From the NCBI GenBank assembly GCA_035687895.1, contig DASRUE010000179.1, forward strand, positions 1 through 23,592: DNA of 23,592 nt. The letters run 5' to 3'. Position numbers and translations under genes: made by a program. Positions 7,665 through 16,357 of this stretch are shown here, one piece after another. The notes beneath the pieces were generated by a model that had not been told where the DNA came from, did not search any database, and saw only the letters and a program-made list of their open reading frames with translations. Numbering within the stretch: the first letter of the stretch is position 1; the number at the start of each line of letters is the position of its first letter. The DNA is from JAERML01 sp035687895 (GTDB lineage Bacteria; Bacteroidota; Ignavibacteria; UBA10030; UBA6906).

Positions 7665-8366
7665 ATGAGCGCAGGTGTAAAGTACTACCGGCGCAACAGC
7701 GTCGCGGGTCTTGCGTTGTGTGTATCCCTCATTCTTTCACTCTCTCTATTCGGCTGCGGCACGGTGGAGGAAACCACCGATGAATGGACCGAAGAAGGCA
7801 CGCCGGTGTCCGTTACTGCAAAGCTGGAGTACCGCGTCGATAGCCTCATGAATGAAAACCGTCGCATGCAGCAACAGGTCGAAGCACTTGCCACGGAAAA
7901 TCGCAACCTGACTGCCCGCGCCGCGGAGCTTGAAACAAAACTAGCAGAGGCAGCTGCGGCACCGCCACCCGCTGCTATCACACCTGTACCGTCGGGTGAC
8001 ATGGCGTCCGGATATTCCGAGGCCCTGGCCACCTACCGACGCCGGGACTTCGCAACCGCAGCGCAGCAGTTTGAAGCGCTTCTCGGCGGCGGAATCCGGG
8101 ACGACCTTGCGGATAACTGCCACTACTGGATCGGGGAATCCTATTACGGAATGCAGAAGTACACTGATGCCGTCACACACTTCCAGATGGTATTCAACTA
8201 CAAGAAATCGGAGAAGAAAGACGACGCCCAATTGATGATTGCCAACTCCCACGCCGCGGCGGGAAACACTTCGGCAGCACGTGAAGCATACAACACTCTG
8301 GTTTCATCATACCCCGCAAGCCCTCTGGTGAGGAAGGCCCAGGAGAAACTTGCACGGTTGAAGTAA
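7665..8366 (+). CDS. CpoB/YbgF-like lipoprotein: coiled coil plus TPR
   Basis: This 233-residue protein has a lipoprotein signal with lipobox LFGC (Cys 31). A coiled coil (about 50-92) is rich in Met, Gln and Glu. An Ala/Pro linker (about 95-110) leads to a C-terminal TPR module (about 115-233) with the sequences ALATYRRRDFATAAQQFEAL, CHYWIGESYYGMQKYTDAV and SYPASPLVRKAQEKL. That order matches CpoB/YbgF, which coordinates outer-membrane constriction with peptidoglycan synthesis in Tol-Pal systems. Classical YbgF is periplasmic rather than a lipoprotein, and no tol or pal gene is nearby, so this is a family-level call. A very strong AAGGAGGA RBS with 8-nt spacing and a clear terminator suggest a well-expressed single-gene unit. 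Confidence 0.85.
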   Translation: MSAGVKYYRRNSVAGLALCVSLILSLSLFGCGTVEETTDEWTEEGTPVSVTAKLEYRVDSLMNENRRMQQQVEALATENRNLTARAAELETKLAEAAAAPPPAAITPVPSGDMASGYSEALATYRRRDFATAAQQFEALLGGGIRDDLADNCHYWIGESYYGMQKYTDAVTHFQMVFNYKKSEKKDDAQLMIANSHAAAGNTSAAREAYNTLVSSYPASPLVRKAQEKLARLK

Positions 8367-8391
8367 TCGCCCTCTCTGTTTCAGAAATGTT

Positions 8392-8418
8392 AAACCCCGA
8401 TCACATGATCGGGGTTTT
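8392..8418. terminator. Bidirectional intrinsic terminator between cpoB-like gene and fbp
   Basis: An 11-bp perfect stem (8392-8402 with 8407-8417) has a four-base loop, ACAT, and a CCCC/GGGG core. It is followed on the plus strand by TTTT (8415-8418). On the minus strand it is followed by TTTAACATTT. The two genes converge here, so one hairpin can serve both. Confidence 0.8.
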
Positions 8419-8446
8419 CTGTTTGGAGTTGAAGCAGAGTCTCCAC

Positions 8447-9472
8447 TTACCGCTTTCCGGCAAGGAACTCTTCAGCAATCTTTACGTCCTCCACGCTACC
8501 AATGAACAGTGGCGTCCTCTGGTGAAGCGAATCCGGCTGGATCTCCAGAATACGCCGTGTCCCATCCGACGCTACGCCGCCAGCGTTCTCTACAATATAC
8601 CCGAGAGGATTATTCTCGTACATCAGGCGGAGCTTTCCGTTCGGGTTCTTCGTGTCACCCGGATAGCAATAAATGCCACCATACAACAATGTGCGATGGA
8701 CGTCAGCAACAAGAGAGCCGATGTACCTCGCCGAGTAGGGGCGACCCGTGGCTTTGTCTTCCTCCTTGAGATGCTGAATGTACCGCTGCATATTGAGGTT
8801 CCAGCGGTTGAAGTTCCCTTCGTTCACAGCATAGATTGACCCGCGTTTCGGGATCCGGATGTTCTCGTGCGAAAGGAGAAACTCGCCGACCGAAGGGTCC
8901 AGCGTAAACCCATGAACACCATGTCCGGTGCAGTACACGAACATCATGCTCGAGCTGAAAAGTATATAGCCTGCAGCAACTTGCTTGTAGCCAGGCTGCA
9001 GCACATCCTGCAGCGTCCCTTTGCCTGATGGCGTGACCCGTTTGAAGATCGAAAAGATGGACCCCACCGTGACGTTAGCGTCAATGTTGCCCGATCCGTC
9101 CAGGGGGTCATAGAGCAATACATACTTCCCGTTCGGGTAGTGATCGGGGATTTGAAGCAAATCTTCATTCTCCTCAGACGCCATCACGCACAGATGCCCG
9201 CCGTGATCCATCGCCTTGAAGATTGTCTCATCCGCAAATTCATCCAGTTTCTTTACCACATCGCCGCTGATATTCATCCGGTCGGTTTTGCCCAGCAGGT
9301 TCACAAGCCCCGCCTTGGTCACCTCGCGCCAGACCAGTTTCGCAGCAAGCGAAAGTCCGTGCAGGAGGCCGGAAAACTCACCGGTGGCATCGGGATGGTC
9401 CCGTTCACCTTCAACGATGTGTCGCTCGAGCGTCATGAACTTTGACGCTGGCGTAGGGCGAGGAAGTTGCAT
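8447..9472 (-). CDS. fbp: Fructose-1,6-bisphosphatase, class I
   Basis: It hydrolyses fructose 1,6-bisphosphate to fructose 6-phosphate in gluconeogenesis. The 341 residues match the usual class I length. Mg-binding residues are visible: MASEENED (E100, E101) and YDPLDGSGNIDANVTVGSIF (D122, D125). The sugar-phosphate binding stretch RYIGSLVADVHRTLLYGGIY is at about 249-268. The ATG at 9472 has AAGGA 8 nt upstream. It is the last gene of the minus-strand run but lies 148 bp after the ABC exporter, so it may have its own promoter. I see only weak candidates for one. Confidence 0.96.
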   Translation of the reverse strand: MQLPRPTPASKFMTLERHIVEGERDHPDATGEFSGLLHGLSLAAKLVWREVTKAGLVNLLGKTDRMNISGDVVKKLDEFADETIFKAMDHGGHLCVMASEENEDLLQIPDHYPNGKYVLLYDPLDGSGNIDANVTVGSIFSIFKRVTPSGKGTLQDVLQPGYKQVAAGYILFSSSMMFVYCTGHGVHGFTLDPSVGEFLLSHENIRIPKRGSIYAVNEGNFNRWNLNMQRYIQHLKEEDKATGRPYSARYIGSLVADVHRTLLYGGIYCYPGDTKNPNGKLRLMYENNPLGYIVENAGGVASDGTRRILEIQPDSLHQRTPLFIGSVEDVKIAEEFLAGKR

Positions 9473-9620
9473 ACACGAATTCCTTGTGTCTCAAGTTGCG
9501 GAAAAAGAGCTGTCGATCAGGTAGAGCGTTTGACCGTACGCCGGCTGTGGCAAGGGGGGAATGCTGAGAGGAATCTACAGAAAGGGGAAGAGAGTTGCAA
9601 GAAAGATTCACGGACACGAT

Positions 9621-11417
9621 CTAGACGGCCTGAGGAATCTCCTGCTCCTTGTACTGCAGTTGATACAGTTTGTAGTAGATGCCGCCATGGGTGAGGAGTT
9701 TCTGATGTGTCCCCATTTCGCGAACCTCTCCCTTATGCATGACGATGATTGTGCTCGCAGTCTGGATGGTAGAGAGCCGGTGCGCAATGACAATCGAAGT
9801 CCGACCGTGCAGGAGCTTCTTGATAGCACTCTGGATCAGCAGTTCCGTCTCCGTGTCCACACTCGATGTGGCCTCATCCAGCACGAGAATCTTGGGATTG
9901 TGGGCAAGAGCCCGGGCAAAGGAAATCAACTGCTTTTGCCCAACGGAGAGCGTGGCACCTCGCTCTTTCACTTCTTCGTCGTAGTGACCGGGGAGCTGCT
10001 CGATGAACCTGTGCGCACCAACGATCCTTGCTGCGGCTTTGATTCGGTCGTCGGTGATCGCCTCGTTCCCGAGACCGATATTGGAACGGATGTCTCCGGA
10101 GAAGAGAAATACGTCCTGCAGCACCACCGAGATGTGCTCCCGCAGATCGGACTGTCGTACGTGTCGAATGTCGATACCGTCGATCAGAATCTGCCCCTTC
10201 TGGATGTCGTAGAATCGGGCGAGGAGACTGATGATCGTGGTCTTCCCCGCTCCGGTGTGCCCGACGAATGCGGCTGTTTCTCCGGCCTTGATGCTGAATG
10301 AAACGTTCTTCAGAATCCATTCCGTCTCTGCGTCGGTTGGCCCCGGATTGTATGCAAACCAGACATTGCGGAACTCAATATCTCCGCGGACGTTCCGGAA
10401 CTCAACCGGGTCTTCGGTGTCATCCACAGATGTCGTATCGTCCAGCAGCTTGAACACCCGTTCCGACGAGGCCATGGCTGTTTGCATGATATTGTATTTT
10501 TCCGAGAGGTCACGGATCGGTCGCCAGAACATTTCATTGAACTGAAGAAATGCCATTACCGTCCCGATCGTGAGACTGCCACCGAGAGCGTCCACGCCGG
10601 CATACCAGATGATCAATCCCACCGCAATGGCACCAATCAGGTCCACCCCCGGATAGAATACGGCGTAATAGAAGATCGACTTGATGTTTGCGTCCCGGTG
10701 CAACGCGTTGATGCCGTCGAACTTCTGAAACGATTTTGCTTCCCGGTTGAACACCTGATCCACCATCATTCCGGTAATGTGCTCCTGCATGAAGGTGTTG
10801 ATTCGTGCGATCTGAAGCCGGACTTCCCGGTACGCCTCACGTGCTTTCTTCCGAAAGAGGAACGTACCGTAGAACAGAAGCGGAAGAACGCTGAGAGAAA
10901 CCAGGGCAAGCTCCCAATCCATTGAGAACATGAAGTAGAGAATCCCGATGATGGTGAAAACATCACTGAAGACCATCACGATGCCGGAGGAAAACATGTC
11001 GTTCAGAACTTCAATATCATTCGTTACCCGCGTAATGAGCCTTCCAATGGGGTTCCTATCGAAAAACTTCAGGCCGCGGTGTTGCAGGTGTACAAACACT
11101 TCCATCCGGAGGTCGAAGATCGTCCGCTGCCCCACCCATTGCGTCAGGTATGTGTTAAAGTATTGAATCACACCGCGGACCACCATGACGCCAAGAAAGA
11201 ACAGCGTGGTCATCAACAGCCCGTACCTATCCCCCTGCGCGATGTTCTCATCCACCGCGATTTTGGTGAAGTACGGACGTACCGCCTCCATCCCCGACAC
11301 AGCAATGCTGAGCACAATGCCAAGCACCACCTGCCATTTGTAGGGGCGGAGGTACTTCAACAGTCGCCGCATCAACGTACCGTCGTATGCCTTACCGAGG
11401 ATTTCTTCTTCGTTCAT
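9621..11417 (-). CDS. ABC exporter half-transporter, catalytic Walker B, degenerate signature
   Basis: This 598-residue protein has an N-terminal six-helix exporter domain (about 20-320) and a C-terminal ATPase domain (about 345-590). Walker A is GHTGAGKT (386-393), the Q-loop Gln is near 434, Walker B is ILVLDE (510-515) with catalytic E515 intact, and the H-loop is H546. The ABC signature is LSVGQ (490-494), with Val replacing the first Gly. With the adjacent exporter gene this forms a heterodimeric multidrug- or lipid-type exporter. The substrate cannot be read from the sequence. The ATG at 11417 has no obvious Shine-Dalgarno. Confidence 0.93.
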   Translation of the reverse strand: MNEEEILGKAYDGTLMRRLLKYLRPYKWQVVLGIVLSIAVSGMEAVRPYFTKIAVDENIAQGDRYGLLMTTLFFLGVMVVRGVIQYFNTYLTQWVGQRTIFDLRMEVFVHLQHRGLKFFDRNPIGRLITRVTNDIEVLNDMFSSGIVMVFSDVFTIIGILYFMFSMDWELALVSLSVLPLLFYGTFLFRKKAREAYREVRLQIARINTFMQEHITGMMVDQVFNREAKSFQKFDGINALHRDANIKSIFYYAVFYPGVDLIGAIAVGLIIWYAGVDALGGSLTIGTVMAFLQFNEMFWRPIRDLSEKYNIMQTAMASSERVFKLLDDTTSVDDTEDPVEFRNVRGDIEFRNVWFAYNPGPTDAETEWILKNVSFSIKAGETAAFVGHTGAGKTTIISLLARFYDIQKGQILIDGIDIRHVRQSDLREHISVVLQDVFLFSGDIRSNIGLGNEAITDDRIKAAARIVGAHRFIEQLPGHYDEEVKERGATLSVGQKQLISFARALAHNPKILVLDEATSSVDTETELLIQSAIKKLLHGRTSIVIAHRLSTIQTASTIIVMHKGEVREMGTHQKLLTHGGIYYKLYQLQYKEQEIPQAV

Positions 11418-11425
11418 AAGAGCAT

Positions 11426-11478
11426 GGGAAATGGAAACCGGAGAACGGTGACGGGAAGAGAGACTGTTTCATTTTCCC
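11426..11478. repeat. Imperfect inverted repeat in the inter-ABC spacer
   Basis: The 79-bp spacer between the two exporter genes holds arms 11426-11438 and 11466-11478. They are complementary at 11 of 13 positions, with a 27-nt loop. In the transcript it would form a hairpin between the two cistrons. Its role, such as processing, stability or nothing, is not known. Confidence 0.35.
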
Positions 11479-11496
11479 GCCTCCCGTTTCCGCCCG

Positions 11497-13257
11497 TTAG
11501 AGATGTTCGAGTTCTTCTTCAAGAAGTTGTTTCCGGTGTAACTCCGCGTAGATTCCATCCAATTCCACCAACTCATCGTGTCTACCACGTTCAGCGATCT
11601 TTCCTTCGTTTAACACAACGATCTGATCTGCGTCCTTCACTGTCGAAATGCGGTGACTGATAATGATGCTCGTCCGACCTTTCATGACGGTGCGCAGACG
11701 TTTCAAGATCTCTTCCTCGGTGTACGTATCCACGGCGGAGAGTGAATCATCCAGGATCAATATTCTTGGTTTCCGCATGACTGCACGGGCAATGCTGGTG
11801 CGTTGCTTCTGCCCCCCCGAGAGCGTGATTCCGCGTTCCCCGAGCATGGTTCGGAACCCTTGCGGGAAGTCGTTCACATCACGCACAAGCTGTGCGATCT
11901 CCGCGGCTTCGTGCATGTGTTGTTCCGTTCCGTTGTCCGTTCCGTAGCCAATATTCTCAATGATGGAGTCCGAAAAAAGGAATGTCTCTTGTGGGACATA
12001 GCCGATACTGGATCGCAGCATCTCCAGCGGGATGCCGCGGATACCATGCCCGTCGATGAGGAGGTCCCCTCCCGTCACATCGTACAGGCGTGGGATCAAA
12101 TTCACCAGCGTGCTCTTCCCAGACCCGGTATAACCAACGATGGCAAGAGTTGTTCCTTGAGGTATCTTCAAATCAATGCGATCCAGCGTCGGACGTTGTG
12201 CGTTTGCATGACGAAAACTGACATTGCGGAATTCGATCTCGCCCTCAATCGAAGTGATGGACCGATCTGTCCCGTCCGTGTCCTTGATCTCCGGATCTTG
12301 ATCCAGAATTTTCACGAGGCGGGCCATTGAGGCCGCCCCTTGTTGCAGGATATTGATCACCCAGCCGAACGCAATCATCGGCCAGATCAGCATGATGAGG
12401 TAACCAAAGAACGCCGTAAGCGTTCCGATGCTCAACTGCCCATCAATCACGCGCAGACCGCCGAAGTACAGGGTAATGACAAGTGAGAAGCCGACGAGAA
12501 GAAACATCAGCGGCCACATGATGGACTGGACGCGGGCAAGCACGAGGTTTTTTTTGAGGTACTCCCAGCTCATGGCGCGGAAGAGACCGATCTCGTACTC
12601 CTCACGGACATACGCCTTTACAACGCGAATGCCCGAAAGATTCTCCTGTGCGCGCGTGGTCAGCTCCGCGTATTGCTCCTGCCGTTCCTCGAACTTCACG
12701 TGCACAACCTTGCCGAGATAGTACACCGCATAGGAGACGAACGGGAGCGGAATTAACGCGAGGAGTGTGAGTTGCCAATCCTGATACAGCATCACTCCCA
12801 GCACCATGGTAAACGTCATGAGAGTATCTGTGGGATACATGATGCCGGGGCCAAGCGAGTTGCGAACGGCGCTGATGTCGTTGGTGGCGTGCGCCATCAG
12901 GTCACCGGTGGGGGTATTCTGAAAATACGAAAGCGAGAGTTTCTGGAGGTGGGAAAGAAAGTCGTTACGCAGGTCGTACTCTACGTGGCGGGAGACAACA
13001 ATGAGTGTCTGCCTCGTGAGAAATGTAAACGTCCCCGCCACAAGAGAGAATCCAACCACAAGTCCGGCATACATGAGCAGCGATGCACTATCGATCTGCC
13101 GGGATTCGAGTCCGCTTTTTAACGCGTCGATCGCTTTCCCGATGAACAGGGGTTGCGCAACATTGAAAAGATTGCTCATGACAACGGTGACAACACCCCA
13201 AAGGAGCGTGGTCTTGTAGCGCGCAAGGTATGGCAGCAAGCGAAGGAGCGGTTTCAT
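11497..13257 (-). CDS. ABC exporter half-transporter, non-catalytic Walker B (Asp for Glu)
   Basis: This 586-residue protein has six TM helices (about 15-310) followed by an ATPase domain (about 335-580). Walker A is GYTGSGKS (375-382), the signature LSGGQ (479-483) is perfect, and the H-loop is H535. Walker B is ILILDD (499-504), with D504 at the position of the catalytic Glu. This is the hallmark of the degenerate subunit in heterodimeric exporters such as TM287/288 and BmrCD. Its start follows the serS stop with no gap, and an AGGA lies inside the serS 3' end. The partner gene follows after 79 bp. Confidence 0.93.
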   Translation of the reverse strand: MKPLLRLLPYLARYKTTLLWGVVTVVMSNLFNVAQPLFIGKAIDALKSGLESRQIDSASLLMYAGLVVGFSLVAGTFTFLTRQTLIVVSRHVEYDLRNDFLSHLQKLSLSYFQNTPTGDLMAHATNDISAVRNSLGPGIMYPTDTLMTFTMVLGVMLYQDWQLTLLALIPLPFVSYAVYYLGKVVHVKFEERQEQYAELTTRAQENLSGIRVVKAYVREEYEIGLFRAMSWEYLKKNLVLARVQSIMWPLMFLLVGFSLVITLYFGGLRVIDGQLSIGTLTAFFGYLIMLIWPMIAFGWVINILQQGAASMARLVKILDQDPEIKDTDGTDRSITSIEGEIEFRNVSFRHANAQRPTLDRIDLKIPQGTTLAIVGYTGSGKSTLVNLIPRLYDVTGGDLLIDGHGIRGIPLEMLRSSIGYVPQETFLFSDSIIENIGYGTDNGTEQHMHEAAEIAQLVRDVNDFPQGFRTMLGERGITLSGGQKQRTSIARAVMRKPRILILDDSLSAVDTYTEEEILKRLRTVMKGRTSIIISHRISTVKDADQIVVLNEGKIAERGRHDELVELDGIYAELHRKQLLEEELEHL

Positions 13258-14526
13258 CTATCCTATAACTTCAAACCCGGTGTATCGATGGAGCGCCTTC
13301 GGGACGATCACTTTTCCCTCAGGAGTCTGGTAGTGTTCGAGCAATGAGGCAACGATGCGTGGCAGTGCCAGCGCCGATCCGTTCAACGTGTGGACGATCT
13401 CCGGTTTGCCACCCCTATCGGGCCGGAACCGTATGTTAATCCGCCGCGCCTGGTACGCCTCGAAGTTGCTGACCGATGAAACCTCGAGCCATTTTTGCTG
13501 GCCGGGAGCCCACACTTCGAGATCATACTTCTTAGTCTGGGTAAACCCAAGGTCACCGGAGCACATGAGTAGTACGTGATAATGTAAACCAAGTTTCTGC
13601 AGTAATCGTTCTGCATCCTTGCGAAGACTTTCCAATTCGTCGTACGATGTTGCGGGATGGACGATTTTGACCAACTCGACTTTGTTGAACTGATGAACAC
13701 GGTTTAATCCGCGGACGTCCTTGCCGTAAGACCCGGCCTCCCGGCGGAAACAAGGCGTGTACGCACTGAACTTCACCGGTAATTGCTTTTCCGTCAGAAT
13801 CTCATCCCGATAGAAGTTCGTGACGGGAACCTCAGCTGTTGGAACAAGGTAAAAGTCATCGCGAGTGGCAACATACATCTGGTCTTCCTTATCCGGAAGC
13901 TGGCCCGTACCGGTGGCACTTGCTGCATTCACAATAAACGGCGGAAGAAGCTCTACATAGCCTTGTTTACCAGCCTCGTCAAGAAAGAAATTGATGAGCG
14001 CCCGCTCGAGTTGCGCCCCTTTCCCAACGTAGACAGGAAAGCCGGCCCCCGTGATTTTCGTCCCGCGCGCGAAGTCAATGATATTCAGCCTCTCCATCAG
14101 CTCCCAGTGCGGAAGCATTTCGAAATCGATCACAGGAGGTTCGCCCCATGTGGCAACAACCTGGTTCTCCGCAGGTGTGTGTCCCACCGGAACAGACGCA
14201 TGAGGAATGTTGGGAATCTGCAGCAGGATGGATCGCAGGTCGTCTTCGACCTTCTTCAACTCATCATCCAGCCCTTTGATCTCGTCGGCGACTGTCCGCA
14301 TTTCGGCAATGACGGCTGAGGCGTCCTCTTTTTTTGCCTTCATGCGCGCTACATCTGCCGAGACGACGTTCTTCCTGCTCTTCAAGTTCTCACTCTGTTG
14401 CAGCAGCTGGCGGCGGCGCTCGTCAAGTGCAAGCGCCTCATCAACCCGTGCGGTGCTCTCTCCCTTTTTTTCCACACCATTCTTGACAAGATCTGTATGT
14501 TCTCGAATGAACCGGATATCGAGCAT
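13258..14526 (-). CDS. serS: Seryl-tRNA synthetase
   Basis: It charges tRNA(Ser) with serine. This class II synthetase has 422 residues. The N-terminal tRNA-binding antiparallel coiled coil (about 30-100) is visible. The catalytic core carries the serine-recognition TAEVP (230-234), motif 2 FRREAGS (260-266) and motif 3 around LNGSALALPR (381-390) with its invariant Arg. It lies 26 bp after the rmlD-like gene and touches the next ABC gene, so it appears to be an internal operon gene. Confidence 0.97.
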   Translation of the reverse strand: MLDIRFIREHTDLVKNGVEKKGESTARVDEALALDERRRQLLQQSENLKSRKNVVSADVARMKAKKEDASAVIAEMRTVADEIKGLDDELKKVEDDLRSILLQIPNIPHASVPVGHTPAENQVVATWGEPPVIDFEMLPHWELMERLNIIDFARGTKITGAGFPVYVGKGAQLERALINFFLDEAGKQGYVELLPPFIVNAASATGTGQLPDKEDQMYVATRDDFYLVPTAEVPVTNFYRDEILTEKQLPVKFSAYTPCFRREAGSYGKDVRGLNRVHQFNKVELVKIVHPATSYDELESLRKDAERLLQKLGLHYHVLLMCSGDLGFTQTKKYDLEVWAPGQQKWLEVSSVSNFEAYQARRINIRFRPDRGGKPEIVHTLNGSALALPRIVASLLEHYQTPEGKVIVPKALHRYTGFEVIG

Positions 14527-14552
14527 AATCGTACTGGGTCTCTTGGTCGAGG

Positions 14553-15527
14553 TTAATGTTTACTTTGCCTGCCGGATGTGGACTGTCCTGGCATTGGGGC
14601 ACTATCGGGCATCTTCCGGCGTGCTCGCGAGAGCTGGCTCTTCAGAATCTGGAGCCCCTGCTCCACAGTCGAGGGCTTGAACCCGAGCTCCACTTCTGCT
14701 TTCAGTGTAATGAGTCCCGACTTGAGGGGCCGTGGTGCAGGCTGGCGGAGTTGAGACGTTTTGATCGGAGTAACAAGCTTGCTGTCGAAATCAAACACCT
14801 CTGCAAGTTTCAGCGCGAACTCATACCGGCTGACGATCTCTCTTCCCGCCATGTGATAGACTCCCGTCCGGCCAAGTTCCAGCGCGCTGATGAGCCCATG
14901 TGCAAGATCATCCGCCAGCGTGGGATTGCCAGACTGATCATCCACTACCCGGACAGGGAGCTTTTGCTCGAGGTTCTGGATGAGCCAGAGAGCGAAGTTG
15001 GATTTCACTCCGGCCGAGGCGCCGTACAGGACCATTGTCCGCGCAATGAAATACTCCAGGCCCGACATCCGCAGCGCATTCTCACTCGCGAGCTTCCCCT
15101 TTCCGTAATAACTCAGCGGCTCCGGACGGGCGCTTTCATCGTACGGCCCTGACTTTCCATCGAAAACGTAGTCTGTGGAAATGTGGAGAATTCGCGCGTT
15201 GTTCTTTCTGGCTGCCTCGATCAGGTGTTCGACTCCTTCAACATTGATTTTCCAGGCTCGCTCTCGTTCTTTCTCGCACGCATCGACATTTGTCATCGCA
15301 GCACAGTTGATGATCACCTCGGGCTCGCAGGCGAAGACAACACGTTTCACCTCTTTTTTGGAAGTGATGTCCATCTGCACATAGCTCGCGCTGGCCAGCG
15401 GTTTGACCGGCTTCTCAGCATGAGACGCAAGCGTGATCACATAGGCCGAACCGCGTACAAGAAGCTCGGCGACTTTTTGCCCGAGGAGTCCGTTGCTTCC
15501 AGTAATCATGATTCTTTGGATGTTCAC
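14553..15527 (-). CDS. dTDP-4-dehydrorhamnose reductase family protein (RmlD/RfbD-like)
   Basis: This 324-residue NAD(P)-dependent short-chain reductase has the nucleotide motif GSNGLLG (10-16), STDYVFDG (117-124) and the catalytic Tyr141/Lys145 pair in YYGKGK. RmlD makes dTDP-L-rhamnose, but no rmlA, rmlB or rmlC is in the window. The specific substrate is therefore uncertain; MAT2B-like or SDR paralogues share these motifs. The start is a GTG at 15527. It overlaps the dapD stop (GTGA, 4 bp) and has a strong GGAGG 10 nt upstream. An ATG six codons later would cut close to the nucleotide-binding strand. Confidence 0.87.
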   Translation of the reverse strand: MNIQRIMITGSNGLLGQKVAELLVRGSAYVITLASHAEKPVKPLASASYVQMDITSKKEVKRVVFACEPEVIINCAAMTNVDACEKERERAWKINVEGVEHLIEAARKNNARILHISTDYVFDGKSGPYDESARPEPLSYYGKGKLASENALRMSGLEYFIARTMVLYGASAGVKSNFALWLIQNLEQKLPVRVVDDQSGNPTLADDLAHGLISALELGRTGVYHMAGREIVSRYEFALKLAEVFDFDSKLVTPIKTSQLRQPAPRPLKSGLITLKAEVELGFKPSTVEQGLQILKSQLSRARRKMPDSAPMPGQSTSGRQSKH

Positions 15528-16357
15528 CGGAGCGCCTCCTCCAGTGCTGTGGAAGCCGCTGTCTTCTCATCCCGATATTTGACGATGATCGGACTCGCGA
15601 CCGAAAGCCGCTGGCTCCGTGCCCACTCTCCTTGCAATGGCCGGCTCCCGGGGACCACCACGGCATTCTCAGGAATCACCAGAGGCTGGTTTCCCTCCTT
15701 CCGGTAGACCGCCTGGCGTACCGTATCATACACGGGCGTTCCGCCAGTGAGAACCACTCCGGCTCCAATCACCGCACCTCGTCTCACGATCGTTCCCTCA
15801 TAGACTCCACAGTTGCCGCCAATCATCACGTCGTCTTCGATAATGACGGGCAAGGCACCAATTGGTTCAAGGACACCGCCGATCTGCGCTGCGGCACTGA
15901 TATGGACACGCTTGCCTACTTGCGCGCATGAGCCAATGAGCGCGTGCGAATCCACCATCGTGGCCTCGTCCACGTACGCACCGATGTTGATATACATCGG
16001 TGGCATACATACAACACCTTTCGCAACGAAAGCGCCATCGCGTACGGACGAACCACCCGGTACCAGGCGGATACCATCGGCCAGGGTAAACTTTTTGAGA
16101 GGGTACGTACTCTTGTCGAAAAACTTGAACCGGCTGTCGATGGAGACATCTTCCAACTCACCCAGCCGGAAGCCAAGAAGGATTCCCTTCTTCACCCAGC
16201 GATTTACCCTCCATTCCCCAAGGACATGGTCCGCGGCCCGCACGTCGCCATGATTGAGAAAGAACTTGAACTCATGAAAAACCTGGAGTGCACGTTCCCG
16301 GTCAATGGCGTCACCACCTTGCTCGTACAAACGTTCGATGTCATCCTGGAGTGCCAT
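15524..16357 (-). CDS. dapD: Tetrahydrodipicolinate N-succinyltransferase
   Basis: It succinylates tetrahydrodipicolinate with succinyl-CoA, in the succinylase route to meso-diaminopimelate and lysine. The 277 residues match DapD length. The N-terminal helical domain contains WRVNRWVKKGILLGFR. The left-handed beta-helix of hexapeptide repeats spans about 100-235 and includes the signature stretch MYINIGAYVDEATMVDSHAL and GSCAQVGKRVHISAAAQIGG. Its ATG shares one base with the dapA stop (TAATG), and its end overlaps the next gene by 4 bp. Confidence 0.95.
   Translation of the reverse strand: MALQDDIERLYEQGGDAIDRERALQVFHEFKFFLNHGDVRAADHVLGEWRVNRWVKKGILLGFRLGELEDVSIDSRFKFFDKSTYPLKKFTLADGIRLVPGGSSVRDGAFVAKGVVCMPPMYINIGAYVDEATMVDSHALIGSCAQVGKRVHISAAAQIGGVLEPIGALPVIIEDDVMIGGNCGVYEGTIVRRGAVIGAGVVLTGGTPVYDTVRQAVYRKEGNQPLVIPENAVVVPGSRPLQGEWARSQRLSVASPIIVKYRDEKTAASTALEEALR

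Noticed and set aside
9547..9563. TGGCAAGGGGGGAATGC as a possible -24/-12 promoter near fbp
   Set aside because: GG-to-GC spacing is two bases off and it points away from fbp.
9473..9620. Gap between the ABC exporter and fbp, with a weak minus-strand TTGCAA-17-TAGATT
   Set aside because: Each box matches only 4 of 6 consensus bases, and no terminator for the exporter is visible, so I did not call a promoter.
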